Assembly: GCA_964023205.1 (NCBI GenBank)
Contig: OZ026835.1
Span: forward strand, 5,662,414-5,726,413
Source: Lutraria lutraria
Lineage: Eukaryota > Mollusca > Bivalvia > Venerida > Mactridae
Reading direction: 5' to 3'
Length of the DNA stretch: 64,000 nt
The notes beneath the pieces are model-generated. The model saw only the letters and a list, made by a program, of their open reading frames with translations, was not told where the DNA came from and made no database searches. Shown in pieces: positions 1-11,800 of this stretch. A program made the translations under genes and the position numbers. Position 1 is the first letter of the stretch. Each line of letters opens with the position of its first letter.

Positions 1-270
1 CTTATTGAAAAGGGTCGTTGGCTGAATATTGAACGTCGAGAACGTAAGTGTTGTTTATGCCAAAGTAATGAAATAGGGGATGAATTCCACTACATGATGA
101 ACTGTTCTTTTTTTGCAAGCTCAAGAAATATATTTTTACCACAATTAAATCACAAGAACCGAAATTGCTTCACATTCGAAAAAATCATGAACGAGAATAA
201 TGTCACAAAACTTGTTAATACTTGTAAATTTATTTCTATTGTTTTGAAAACTTTAAAACCACCTGGCTAA
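1..270 (+). pseudogene. LINE reverse-transcriptase polyprotein, C-terminal end only
   Basis: An open frame enters from the left edge and stops at TAA (268-270). It ends with a zinc-knuckle-like motif (CCLCQ, then EFHYMMNC, i.e. CxxC...HxxxxC) followed by a helical tail, the same C-terminal module seen in the other LINEs of this window (near 4890-4950 and 9870-9900). Only about 89 residues are inside the window, so completeness upstream is unknown. Assignment to an APE-type non-LTR retrotransposon is by resemblance to those copies. Confidence 0.7.
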
Positions 271-629
271 TACATTTTTAATTACCTTACAATGCTTGTC
301 GATAATAATCATCTCTGCAGAAACTGGTTTGAATCTTTTTTGCATTCTTTTTGTAACTACATTGTATTAATGTTTATGGATGATCAATGTTTAACTATTC
401 TTACCTACTAACAAAAAGCCTGGTTCATTATATCATTTGTATATTGTGTTTTATTCACCTCATATCACATAATGTATACATGTGCTGAGAGTATAAATAA
501 ACTGTAAACTGATTCATGAAACAAGATGGTGTAATGTTATGTAATCTGACAACGGATATCATTGTCCTATTTATATAATATTACCACACAAGTGTTAACA
601 AGATGTTCCATTTATTATTGTATAATTGA
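271..629. other. LINE 3' tail and AT-rich spacer
   Basis: Probable 3' untranslated tail of the LINE remnant, with an AATAAA-like signal near 495, then AT-rich sequence with no recognisable gene. Confidence 0.4.
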
Positions 630-1133
630 TACAAAGCAGAAGTAATAGATAAACCGAATGATGAATAACGCCAACCCAACAAATATATGCTTCTCTATAC
701 GCATGCGTACACTCATTATTTATTAAAGTCTCATCCAATACATACATGAATACAATTTACACATAAAACGGACAATATAATAAACCTGAAACATGTCTTA
801 GCCAGTCTATGTAAGACTTACAGGAGTTATAGTTACACGTGTAGCACTTTTATTCTTATCTATGCGTACATACAGTACAAGGGGTACATATGCGCACGAT
901 GTTGGGTAACCATAATAAAACGCAGTGCATTTGCCTCCCTTGTCAACATATATGACTTAGTCAGGTGTAAAATAGAACATAATTTATTTACATGTAAACA
1001 AAATGAGTTTGTGAACATGATTTTAAATTTATCACAATCACTAAGTTGTAAAAATCTGGATTTACTTACAAAGAGCAAAGTAACTATGTAGTAATACATG
1101 TAAAAATCTTTACATCCCATACATGTTCTATCT
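630..1133 (+). repeat. Segmental duplication, gene A upstream block (part 1)
   Basis: About 500 bp that matches 48463-49090 closely by eye, including the shared stretches GCATGCGTACACTCAT and GGGGTACATATGCGCACGATG. In the second copy the sequence continues directly into the equivalent of 8090 onward. Here it is interrupted by about 7 kb of transposons. A small reverse-strand ORF at 860-1120 has no family resemblance and is taken as noise. Confidence 0.8.
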
Positions 1134-1795
1134 TTAAAGTAACGGACTTGGATGCGAGGTCAAATCGAGTTTCACCAATTTATAGATTTAAAAACAAATC
1201 ATGATTATGTACTAGAATAAACCCACTGCATAGAGTGCATTGCAAGTGATTTGAAACACATATTACATTTGATTGGCCTTCTATAAACCAATATCGCACG
1301 TAATTTCCAATTTTTTGAACAACGATAACTACTCTGTATATTGGAATATATTACAACAAATAGCCTTAAAATAACAAGTAATGTATAATGCAGGGAACCA
1401 TGCCTCAGATTTTTTATAACGCCCCGCGTTCTTTAGATATTTGACTTTAAAGAAATTCCGCACCCTGAACCCCGCTGTTTATTACGTACTACGCCATAGA
1501 ATGAAAACAAAGCAAATATCAAAATTCAGAGGCATTTTTCACTAGATAAGCATTTCCGCTACAGAATACCGAAAACCGCTTTGAAATTTATCATCAAATA
1601 AGGCGACAATCTTTATTCGAAAATGACACCTACTGTGTTTTTTAAGCGAGTAAATTAGCAATAAAACTGTCAGATCATTATCACCTTGAGTAATTAACGA
1701 TTATTCAATTAATTCATGCACCCCATTCATTTTGATAGCCAATCGAATTCGCTAAGTGGAGACGGATCAATATTTGACCCCCCCCCCCTTTTTAA
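1134..1795 (+). repeat. Fold-back-family repeat R1, copy a (truncated)
   Basis: Starts with the arm ACTTGGATG..AGGTCAAATC..AGTTTCACC shared with copy c (28160) and, inverted, with copy b (to 24334). It runs collinearly with them through the GACGCACCCC-like and TTTGATAGCCAATC segments and fades near a poly-C run at about 1780. No coding potential seen; a non-autonomous DNA element is the likeliest class. Confidence 0.65.
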
Positions 1796-2004
1796 TAACT
1801 TGTACGGGCTTTAGTCACGAATTATTTGTCAAAATAAATAATGTTATTGTGATTCAAGTAACATTATGCATAATTTGCACGCCCGCTTTTCATAATTTAA
1901 GTTTGTTTGATTGATGTTGCTTTTAATATTTCACGAAAATACACGATGAAGTGTCCTTGTTTTATTGATAATGAAAATTAAACCACGAAAAATGTTTATT
2001 TTCG
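1796..2004. other. AT-rich spacer
   Basis: No gene, repeat or recognisable signal between the R1 copy and the truncated LINE. Confidence 0.4.
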
Positions 2005-2661
2005 TTGGAGATTTGTCTTCATGAACTTTTGGAATTTTATACTAATTGGTATATCCCTCCGGAAGATTCAGCTGTGTACCGTAATCCCAACTCGTCACTT
2101 TTGGAATTTGATTTTTTCGAGTGTTTAAACAATGAGATACGTAAATACAGTGAAAAGGGTCTTGTGTATTTGTATGGTGATTTGAACTCACGTACTAGTG
2201 GTCATCTTGACTACGTGCCTGACATTAATCTGGGTCGTTATGTTGATTTACCATTGAATAATATTAATGCTTCGTCTTTAGCTACACGTAAAAACTATGA
2301 TACTGGTTTAAACAACTTCGGCTCTAAATTACTTAACCTTTGTAAAGAAAATAATCTTGTTATTGTGAATGGCCGTTTACAAAACGGTAACTGTACTTAT
2401 CATTCTATGTATAGAAATAGGCCTGTAAAAAGTACTGTTGATTATTTAATAACTGATGTTAACAACTTCGATACAGTATTAAGCATGATTGTCCTAGTTT
2501 TAACCGAGTTTTCGGTTTGCCCAGTTGCATTTACTTTAAATTGTACACTTAATGTTTCAATGGATAATTTCCAATCTTTTGATAAGATAGTTTGGAATAC
2601 ATCTGATACTGACAATTTTATAGACATGTACATTCTAAGAAAAGTTTGTTGGATGACATAG
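2005..2661 (+). pseudogene. LINE-A endonuclease domain, C-terminal part
   Basis: Encodes the second half of an APE-type endonuclease: YIPPEDSAVY, then the catalytic-loop motif YGDLNSRT, and TVDYLITD near the end, where family members normally have an SDH motif shortly after. The first residues of the open frame (before about 2035) do not look like LINE protein. A frameshift near 2640 joins it to the next frame. The domain normally nicks the target to prime reverse transcription; this copy cannot be complete. Confidence 0.75.
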
Positions 2662-3353
2662 CAAATGATCTGTCGTCTGGATTAATAGATATTAATCAAT
2701 GTATTGATACGTTTTCTGATGCTGTATATGATTTATCTTATAACTGTTTCGGTAAGACTTTTACCAATAAGCCAAAAAGTAAAGTGAGAAAATCAATATG
2801 GTTCAATGATGAATGTCGTCGAAATAAAAAGTCCTTCCTTGATTCAAAACGAAAATACTTGTCATGCAAATCTGATACAAACAAAATCGATTTTTTAAAT
2901 AAACGTAAGGAATATGCTAAGGCTAAAAGACTAGCAAAGCAGAAATTTTACACTAAAGAGAAAATAAATATATCAAAGCTACATAATTCATCTCCACGGA
3001 AATTCTGGAAATACTTGAATAAATTTAGAAATACAGAAAATAAATGCAACGATGTTAATTTGCAAAATTTCGTCACGCATTTTTCGAACGTTTATAATAA
3101 TACAGATGAGTCAACGGCTGATAATTATAATACAGAATGTAACAACTCCGTTGATATTGAACAATTAGATACATGCATAACTGTTGAAGAGGTTCAACGA
3201 ACTATTTCTCAATTAAAACGAAACAAGAGTTGTGATTTTGACAATAATGTAGCCGACTTTTATATTGACTCAAACACATTTATCTATGTTCGATTTTTAA
3301 CCATATTTTTGATACATGTATATATCCAGAGGCGTGGACCAAAGGTGTTATAG
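2646..3353 (+). pseudogene. LINE-A linker between endonuclease and reverse transcriptase
   Basis: Lysine-rich linker typical of these LINEs: KSIWFNDECRRNKKSFLDSK, then SPRKFWKYLNKFRN, then the start of the RT domain (EEVQRTISQLKRNKSCDFD). The frame is lost near 3300, where the finger region of RT should continue. The sequence after 3353 reads in another frame through KKGDTNNPSNYRGITLVNT. Confidence 0.75.
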
Positions 3354-3410
3354 TACCAATATATAAAAAGGGTGACACAAATAACCCATCTAATTATCGG
3401 GGCATCACAC

Positions 3411-3465
3411 TTGTAAATACCAAAGACCTATACATACATATGTATGTATAGGTTTTTGTAAATAC
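3411..3465 (+). repeat. Palindromic micro-insertion with 10-bp target duplication
   Basis: The 10-mer TTGTAAATAC occurs at 3411-3420 and again at 3456-3465. Between them lie 35 bp containing a perfect 28-bp palindrome (3426-3453, centre between 3439 and 3440). Removing one 10-mer plus the insert restores a continuous RT reading (GITLVNT followed by MGKIFSLLL). The insert adds an in-frame TAG. Confidence 0.85.
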
Positions 3466-3466
3466 T

Positions 3467-4207
3467 ATGGGAAAAATTTTCTCTCTCCTTTTAAGAAATC
3501 GCATAAACAAATGGTGTGAGTCTGAACAGGTTTTTCATGTTTTTCAATTTGGTTTCCGAGATAACCGTTCAACAACGGATGCTATTTTCTTACTCCATGC
3601 TGTCATTCAAAAGATTTTAGCTAAAAACTCTAAGTTATATTGTATATTTATCGACTACAAAAGAGCATTTGATACCGTAAATCGTGAAGCGTTATGGGAA
3701 AAATTGATTGCATCTGGAATAAGCTGTAAAATGATTAACATGATGAAATGTATTTACGACCGAGTACAATCTTGTATTAAGATATCAAACAGTATGTCTC
3801 TTTCGGACTTTTTTGACGTAACTATTGGTTTGAAACAAGGGGAACCACTCTCGCCGCTCTTGTTCATCCTATTCATAAATGACATTGTAAATAGTATAGA
3901 GTTTAACCTCTTAACAGATAAAGGTTTAGATCTTCTTTCCATTTATATGATTCTTTTTGTCGACGATATTATTCTCTTTACAACTGATCCTGTAAGTCTC
4001 CAATCGCAAATCGACTGTATTTATCAATATTCTTTGAAATGGGTTCTCACTATAAATGTGGATAAAACCAAAATATGTATATTCGAAAAACGCAAACAAT
4101 TTCATAATATTATATTTTATATAAATGGTGAACCGTTGGAAATTGTAGATAGTTTTACATACCTAGGTGTTAAATTTCATATACAGGTAACTTTAATTCA
4201 GCTGTGA
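3467..4207 (+). pseudogene. LINE-A reverse transcriptase domain
   Basis: Carries RT motifs in order: FQFGFRDNRSTTDAI (residues 27-40), catalytic motif A FIDYKRAFDTVN (61-72), GLKQGEPLSPLLFILFINDI (121-140), and motif C as FVDD (164-167) in place of the usual FADD/YADD. It ends with TYLGVKF just before a frame break into the C-terminal ORF. The FVDD change and three frame breaks mark it as dead. Confidence 0.85.
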
Positions 4208-5136
4208 AATCTCTCCAGGACCAAGTTTTACGAGCATATCATAATATTTTGACGTTGTTTGATAAGGTACCATTGGACATAAAAACGAAATTACACTTAT
4301 TTGATACAATGATAGTACCTATTCTTTTATACGGTTCTGAGATTTGGGATATCTACAATCCAAAACATATTGATAAATTACATATTAAATTTTTTTTAAA
4401 ATTACTTGGTGTTAAATCACAAACTCCGAACTCCGCCGTATATGGTGAATTAGGGAGATTTCCGTTATCAGTTCTATGTAGAATAAAGTCATTAAAATTC
4501 TGGTTGAAAATAATGAAGAACGTTGATTCACCACTTTATAATGTATACCATGATCTTTGTAATAACATAAACACTCCATGTTGGGCTAGTCGTATTAATT
4601 CTATTATAGACCATTTAGGTTTTACATATATAAAAGATAATTTTGATGAAACTATTAATTATGAACCGATGTTGATTAATAGAATTAAAGAACAATATAT
4701 TCAAGATTGGTCTGCCTCGATTACTAGCTCGCCCAAACTAGAATACTACTGCCAATACAAAAATACATTCTGTTTTGAAGAATACTTACAAATAGTATCA
4801 AATAATGAATTGAGAAGATATTTAACATCAATAAGATTATCAAGCCACAACTTAGAGATTGAATTAGGAAGATTTACCGGTATTGAAAGAATTAACAGAA
4901 AATGTAAATTATGCCTACAAAATGTAATAGAATCTGAATACCATTTCCTTTTATGTTGTGATATGTATAGAGATTTACGATGCAAGTATCTCGGAAATAT
5001 ATCTTGGCCCTCTATTAATAAATTCATTTCAATTATGTCGAATAATAAAAGAAACTTTCTTTACAATTTATGTAGATTTATTAAAGAAGCTATGATCAAA
5101 TGTGAGAATACCCTAGCAATGATTACTGTTTCTTAA
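4204..5136 (+). pseudogene. LINE-A C-terminal domain with zinc knuckle
   Basis: Thumb and C-terminal region: VPILLYGSEIWD, YGELGRFPLSV, then RRYLTSIRLSSHNLEIELGR and the CKLCLQ...ESEYHFLLCC zinc-knuckle-like motif, ending at TAA 5134-5136. The same order of motifs occurs in LINE-B ([32 protein letters not shown]), so the two belong to related families. About 310 residues remain open. Confidence 0.8.
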
Positions 5137-5310
5137 CATACATGCTTTTGTTTTGTACATATCGTACTTTTTATTGTTCTGTATTCATGTAGTAATTCCA
5201 TTGTTTTGTTGACTGTTTATTACTTATTGTGCCTTTGCCATATTTCACCTTTATTGTAAATGGCCAAAGGCAAAATATTTTGCTGATTTGCCAATAAAGT
5301 TTGAAAGGTA

Positions 5311-5681
5311 TAAACTCAGCGATATTTGGAGGGAAAGGTATTTCTTTAGGTTGAATAACACATTGATTTGATTGGTAGAATCATATTGTTCTACAATTAG
5401 TTAATCCCGCCCACGAGAAGATCAAATCTGATGTGGAAATTTGTCACACGTGTCAGCTGTAAAATCAATGCAGCACCATAAAACACCGGGTGACATACAA
5501 TTTTGATGATAACAATAATTAGGGACCCATACTGTTAGCCGACTTAATCCCATTGATGACCGCATCAATTAACACATGTTTTTTTTTGTTAATTTGAATG
5601 TTTTTTTTCACGCGAGACATTGGCACTGTATATGTCCTTTATTGCACCCGAGACAACTAATTATAGTCTTTATTACAATAT
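5311..5681. other. Spacer without recognised genes
   Basis: AT-rich sequence between LINE-A and the hAT element; nothing recognised. Confidence 0.4.
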
Positions 5682-5689
5682 ATTTAGAC

Positions 5690-6734
5690 TAGGGCTGGGA
5701 ACGAATATGGTTTATGATATTCGAATATTCGTTTTTTATATTCGAATATATTCGAATATTCGTTTTCATAGCTAGTTTGTTCTAATCCGATAAACGTGTC
5801 TGTTCCTCATACATCGTGTCCGAAATCGGTTGTGTCCGAATACTATGCATGTTTCAGTGAAGAGAAATGAACTTAAATTTTTATTGAAAACTAATTACAG
5901 TGGTATTGTATTAATTTTTTACTAATTCTAGATGTTATGAATATTTCTGTCGACATTACACTTGAAATAAAAAGCGTACACGTGTTTGTGTTCCGTTGGT
6001 TGTTTATACGAGTAATGAAGGGAGGTAACTATAACGAGTTGCGGGTAACGTGTTTATTTATCAACAGAAATTACGAGTTTTAAAAACACGGGTTATTTAC
6101 TGAAACGAAAGGGCTCCGAAATTGGGCCAAAGAATGTCGGCGTTCTTAATATCTTTGATATTGACTTTTAAAACAACTCCTCGCCTTTGATTAAACCGAA
6201 ATGATACTTAAGTGGAAAAATGGCAGCGTGCAATCTGCGTAAAGACCGACGTTTGAAGTCTCATAGCATAATCTGTCATTAACAGTCATTCATATTTTTA
6301 ATTGAAATGGCTAATTTTAAATTAAATTTGTGCAAGCACATCATTTAACGCAAAAGACTAGTGCATTAAGTGTTTTATTCTTGTCTACCACGTGTTTGGA
6401 CTAATTACTGACTATCAACACCAATTGAACGGATTAACAAATTATCGCTCCGGGCTATTGGTTATCTTGACGTGTTTATGGGGGGTATTGAGAATGGTGC
6501 GAACAACAAACAGTTGGTTTGTGACATTTTGCGCGTACTTACCAATTTTGGACCGACTTTTATGGAATTTATACACCTTTTATAGACAGATTTTTAAAAC
6601 AGTTTTTGCTACTCAAACTGGCTCGAAAAGTTGAAATTCCATTTTTTTTCTCGAATATTCGAATTCGTTTTTTATATTCGAATATTCGTCGAAGTTCCGA
6701 ATATTCGAATATTCGAATAAAATTCCCAGCCCTA
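5690..6734. mobile_element. Non-autonomous hAT-type DNA transposon
   Basis: 1,045-bp element bounded by 12-bp terminal inverted repeats TAGGGCTGGGAA (5690-5701) and TTCCCAGCCCTA (6723-6734). A perfect 8-bp target duplication ATTTAGAC lies at 5682-5689 and 6735-6742. Length of the duplication and TIR style fit the hAT superfamily. Both ends carry arrays of ATTCGAATATTCG-like palindromes. The 80-codon ORF at 6392-6634 has no transposase motif, so the copy is presumably mobilised in trans. Confidence 0.93.
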
Positions 6735-6742
6735 ATTTAGAC

Positions 6743-7166
6743 TTTTTTAATGAAAGTTTATGTGTGTCTAATTTTTAAACGTAGATATTGCTATTCAGTA
6801 TTTGTTTGTCTGTATTATAACGTGGATTATAGCTATATTTAATATATTATAACAGTTATTGCCATTTCTATCATATTTATATAGATCTACTTATTAGCAT
6901 ATTAGGTATGTAATATAATTCTTTTTTATAGTATAACAAAATAGTGGACTGATGTCAAATAATAATCGGAATTGAAGGAAATTCACTACCAGCCTGTTAT
7001 TCATTTAGTTAGGATGATTTAAGTCTTTTTTTAAAAAGATGAATGCATAATCAATAACTTTATATTGCAGATCCAATGATTGTTGTCATTTTCTCATATT
7101 TATCACGTAATTTTCCGCCAAAAAGTCTCCATTTTCACTAAAAGTTATTTCACTTAAATCAATAGA
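6743..7166. other. Spacer without recognised genes
   Basis: AT-rich, no ORF or repeat recognised. Confidence 0.4.
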
Positions 7167-7284
7167 GAATACATGGTTGGTGCCGGAGATGGAGAAGGTT
7201 TATCCGGTGAGTGAGAGAGCGTATCTTGGCGAGCTTTAGCGAACCGGATAAACCTTCTCCATCTCCGACACCAACCATGTATTC
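7167..7284. repeat. Long hairpin, 42-bp arms
   Basis: Arm 7167-7208 and arm 7243-7284 are reverse complements over 42 bp with one mismatch (GTGCCGG versus GTGTCGG when read on one strand). They flank a 34-bp loop. The motif GGTTTATCC in the arms recurs nearby (about 7629-7638). It may be the terminus of a larger mobile element or a small fold-back unit. Confidence 0.85.
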
Positions 7285-8089
7285 GATTTATCCTGCTATA
7301 CTTATTAAGTTTAGTATACCACTACATTTTTTGCTGAAATCCGTTCTTTTTCGCCAAATTATTTGTGACGTAACGTACACTTATGTCTTTTCGTTTGTGA
7401 CGTCACTTATGACGTCACACGGAGCTTTACATCCTTTAAAATGGAAATCACGCATTAAAAGGTTTAATATTTAATACTCAAAATAACATCAATGCTTTAT
7501 TTATATATCATTGTATCATTTTGTAATATAAAAAGCAAACTTTGTTGTATAACGAGCGGACTACGGCGCGTAGGAAAACATAGTGACACAATAAAGCAGA
7601 CCACGTGATCTAGTGACAGGATAAAGCTAGGTTTATCCAGTCACTGCTTTATTAGGTCTAAAAACAATGTAGAAACAGGATAAAGTTTTTTACTGGATAC
7701 AGATTCATTCAGTACGGTATCTTCAGCATTCTTATACCAACTTCCGCGAGAAAGAGACTTCAAACTACATTTTTCAGTTTTTTGAGAAAACTCTAACATC
7801 TTGTTTATCTTTATTTATCCACTCGGAACTGATCATACGTCGATTTTTAATAACAAGTATATGTCAATAGTACACAAACGATACAGAATTATATATCGAT
7901 TGATTTCTGGCTGATAAAGCGGAGTCAATATGGGGTACATTGTTTAACGTAATAAAACACGAGTTTTGCGTAATCGGTAAGGTTTTTTTGTTGCGCGATA
8001 TGAAAGTTTGATATTTTATTATTATTAATAACTTAAAATGTTTTAAACGTTTTTTACGTATACATCCAAGCCCGTTACCTTAACAGCTA
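7285..8089. other. Spacer with CRE-like sites and GGATAAA repeats
   Basis: No coding sequence. Contains TGACGTAA (7366-7373), TGACGTCA (7398-7405) and TGACGTCA (7410-7417), and repeated GGATAAA/TTTATCC and CACTGCTTTATT-like words between 7290 and 7690 that suggest transposon-derived sequence related to the hairpin at 7167. Confidence 0.45.
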
Positions 8090-8715
8090 AACCTTCATAT
8101 TGGCATTTAGCAAAAACTTACCGATGCGCTTTTGGTATCACAATTTTACAATAATATTCACAAATAACACTTTTTTTATTTAACAGTATTTAGTTCCTAA
8201 ACTTATTACCCACAATACCTCTAGCACTGTTTGCATTGTTTACAGAAAATAAACATGCTGTCAGAAAGATGGTCTTCATCATATCCTGAACAGTACGCAT
8301 CAAAATAATTTTTTAACTGGTCGTGATATATCGTACAAATTACCACCACTTAAAATTTGCAAGCTATGAAATGTTAACTGTTTACTAACATCGCCACAAT
8401 TTAATGCCCTTTTAAATTCACTCCAGTCAGTTTAATTATTTTATGATAATTCTGCCAATTTCTACTGTTTTATTATACGGTGACTAGATACCATCACCAA
8501 ATAGGACTTACACTGCATATATTATAATTAATTACACGTGACTCTGTCTTAAGTGTTTATTACGTAAATGAATACAAAGTATGTGTATTTATGTTTTCGT
8601 TAATAGATAAATATTCAGTAGACCTGAACTGAATATCGAATAAAATTGTGTTTCAGGTAGGACATGCAGACATTTAATTGAAAAGCCGATCCGATCAGAA
8701 ACTCGCTGACTCAAG
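8090..8715 (+). promoter_or_regulatory. Upstream and 5' UTR region of SLC22 gene A (duplicated block part 2)
   Basis: Shares sequence with 49095-49366 (CTTCATATTGGCATTTAGC and following) and, from about 8340, with 53935-54490 upstream of gene B. Conservation in front of all three first exons suggests promoter plus 5' UTR, but no TATA box or start site can be fixed. The 20 bases before the ATG (CAGAAACTCGCTGACTCAAG) are identical in the decayed copy at about 50008-50029. Confidence 0.55.
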
Positions 8716-8858
8716 ATGCAGTTTGACGATATAACAAAGTTATTAGGGGAGTTTGGAAAATATCAGAAATTGCTGTACTTCTTTGTATGTTTCACTGGAA
8801 TTTTTGCTGGCATGCAAATGTGGTCATCGGTGTTTACTCTAGCTATACCTAACCACAG
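8716..8858 (+). CDS. SLC22 gene A exon 1
   Basis: ATG start, 143 nt, ends in CACAG|GTAAGT (phase 2). Encodes [20 protein letters not shown] and helix 1 up to IPNH. This ATG is chosen because the [14 protein letters not shown] start is kept in gene B and is typical of SLC22 N-termini. Confidence 0.95.
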
Positions 8859-11800
8859 GTAAGTCATTTTGAAATTGTCGTTTCATTATACTAACTTTAA
8901 CACGTTCATAATGACATGTTTTTATCGGCAGTGAAAATCTGCTTTTCCTTATTACCGTGAATATATTAGTTGTACATGTAATGTTATTTTGCCTTGAATA
9001 TAGGCATGTTTATCAGCCATGAAAATTATATACATTTTAGATACATTAGATAATTAGGTTAACCACATAATCCTTCTTTGCAAATATGTTTCGTATTTGT
9101 TTATAATGTACATGTATACACTGTTTCTAGTTGCATAAGGCGAAGCATTGGTATTGTATCCATAAAAAGACAATTATGATATTCCTTTGAAGTGTACAGT
9201 TTAATCTCATCAAACGTGTTTACTACTACGTGGGTCATGAACTGGTTCACCGGTTTAATCTAAAAAGGAAGACATTTCTGTTAGTGTGGAGCAAAATATA
9301 ATTGACACGAAAACGTTTATTTCAATGCTGATACAATTTGAAATCAAAGGGTGGGCTGTTTTACCTTATGTTTATCTTTTATATCTACAAAGCTATCACG
9401 GAAAATATGTCATACTGCGACTCATTTTATGAACAGTTTTCAAAATTGATAACGAGACCAACTTTTGGGGTTCCTAAATGGTTTGAACAATTAGCAAGGC
9501 AAGGCAAGGCAAATTTATTAACAGATTTGTACATATGTACATAATCTAGCATGATATAATATACAATACAGCAAATAGCATGTCATCATATTACGCCAAA
9601 TATAAACTGTGAAATTGACAAAATTGACAATACATGTACATACAAACACAATTATGCTAATGAAAAATAGGAGAGTGAGGCTTGGTTATACGGCAATACC
9701 TTTTCTAATATCGAAAGCAGATTTAATAAATTTGGCAAGATTACTAAGAGTTAACAAGTCTACATATTTCATGAGTGTAATAAATTTATATACCGATGGT
9801 CTCGTATATAATTCACATGGTAAGAAACGTTGTCTAATGTTAACATAGCACGAACAAATACAAATAAAATGATAAACAACTTCAATATCACGAGTACCAC
9901 AGTAAAGACAATAACGTTCGTTTCTAGGAATTCGCTCTCTACCATAACGACCTACTTGAACTCGTAAAGAATGTGCATTTAATCTAAAACGAGTAACAAA
10001 CTTTCTTAAGGCGAATGGTAGCATATCTAGATATTTTTCGTATTCAAATGTATATTTAAAACGGCACACTCATAAAGTGCAGGGCTACGGTCAATAGAAC
10101 CACACCACTCTTGGATAAAATTGCTTATTACTCGTTCCTTAAACACATGTATAAATGATTTAACAAAGTAAGTTTGATTTAAAAATACATCTGAAAAGCC
10201 ATAACAATCAAGAAGTGATTTGACATTTGAAACCCAGTTTGTTTTTATGTCCTAAATTACAATCTTCTAACGCCCTGCGATACAAAGTGGATACAATAAT
10301 GTTTTCTGTTTTTTAAACCTTACACCAAAATGAAATAATTCTAACAAAACGTGTAATATAAATAGGATACCGTCCTAGTTCACCATATATACCATGTGTA
10401 GAAGTAGATTTCCTAACCCCTAAAACATATTTACAAAACTTTAAATGTACACGTTCAATATCCTTGGATTTAGTAAAACCCCAAACTTCAGACGAATAAT
10501 TGAGAATAGAACCAACAAAAGAATCAAATAGTTCACAATATATACTAGGGCTAAGTTTTAATTCTTTAAATTTGAACATAAGAAGATTTAGTGCTTTTTG
10601 TGCTTTTTCAACAATAAAATCATTATTAGCTGCAAATGAGCCATTATTTTTAAAAACACAACCAAGATAATTAAAAGTATCAACAACTTCTATGGGTTCG
10701 TTCATATAAGACCACTGTTCATTCGCACGCAAGAGTCCACGATTTCTAAAAACAACAATTTTAGTCTTAGAACTATTTACTTCCAAACTCCATAAATTAC
10801 AATACTCGGATAAATTATCAAGTTGCATTTGTAGTTCTTGTGGAAATTTTGCTAAAAGTACCATATCGTCAGCAAACAGTAAAATTACTATAACAATATC
10901 ATAAATATCTATACCAACATTAACTGATTTCTGTAGAGTTAATTCAATATCTTCTAAAAACATAGAGACCAGCAAAGGGGACAAAACCTCTCCCTGCCTA
11001 AGGCCGACAGAATACTCGAAACAATCAGAAAAGGAATTAAAACTTTTTACACATGACTTAACATTCATGTACATATTTCTTACAATTCTAAGCATTTTAC
11101 CTTTAATATCAGCATGAAATAATTTATACCACAAAGCATTTCTATATATACTATCAAAACATTTCTTAAGATCTACAAATGCTACATAAAGACGCTGCTT
11201 ATTATTAAGGAAATGTTGCACTATAGACAAAAGAGAAAACATAGCGTCAATGGTAGACTGACCTTTCTTAAATCCAAACTGTGCGTCAGACTGAAGACTA
11301 TACTTCTCACAATATTGCATAATTCTTTGATTTAATAATGTAGTAAATAATTTAGAAAAACAACTAAGAAGTGTAATTCCCCTATAGTTATCAGCAACAT
11401 TAAGATCACCTTTCTTAAACAATGGACTAATGATCCCATTAGACCATACTTCTGGAAATTTACCAGTTTCTATAATAGCATTAAAAATATTACATATATA
11501 TGGAGTTAAAATCTCCGCACCTTCTATAAAATATTCGTTTAACATACAATCGATACCATAAGCTTTATTACTCTTTAATTTGTTAACAGCTTTAAGAACT
11601 TCATCTGTCGTAACAGGAAAATCTAATTCACAATTATAATCAGCATTTGAATCGAAATCATGATTACTGTTAAAAGCTTCGGCATCACCATGCACGTTTT
11701 TAAAAATATCGTTTTCTAAATTTGAAAAATGTCCATAAAAATCTTGTAATGTGATGTTGTTTGAACTATTTTTACTTTTACTTTTGCTAAAATATTTCCA

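Larger units (their letters stand above)
2005..5310 (+). mobile_element. LINE-A, 5'-truncated non-LTR retrotransposon
   Basis: Degenerate APE-type LINE. It begins inside the endonuclease domain (about 2035), then linker, reverse transcriptase, C-terminal zinc-knuckle domain and a 3' tail with a stem-loop (TGCCTTTGCCAT / ATGGCCAAAGGCA) and AATAAA near 5294. ORF1 and the N-terminal half of the endonuclease are missing, as expected from incomplete target-primed reverse transcription. The frame is broken near 2640, 3300-3460 and 4200. Architecture suggests the CR1/L2/Jockey group; the exact clade is not settled. Confidence 0.85.

Noticed and set aside
860..1120. 86-codon reverse ORF
   Set aside because: Lies in the duplicated upstream block and the second copy (48690-49070) does not keep the frame; no motif.
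6392..6634. 80-codon ORF inside the hAT element
   Set aside because: No BED finger, RNase-H-like or hATC motif; too short for a transposase.
8535..8540. Conserved CACGTG element upstream of genes A and B
   Set aside because: CACGTG also occurs at 54242-54247, but aligning the flanks shows the two are not at homologous positions.
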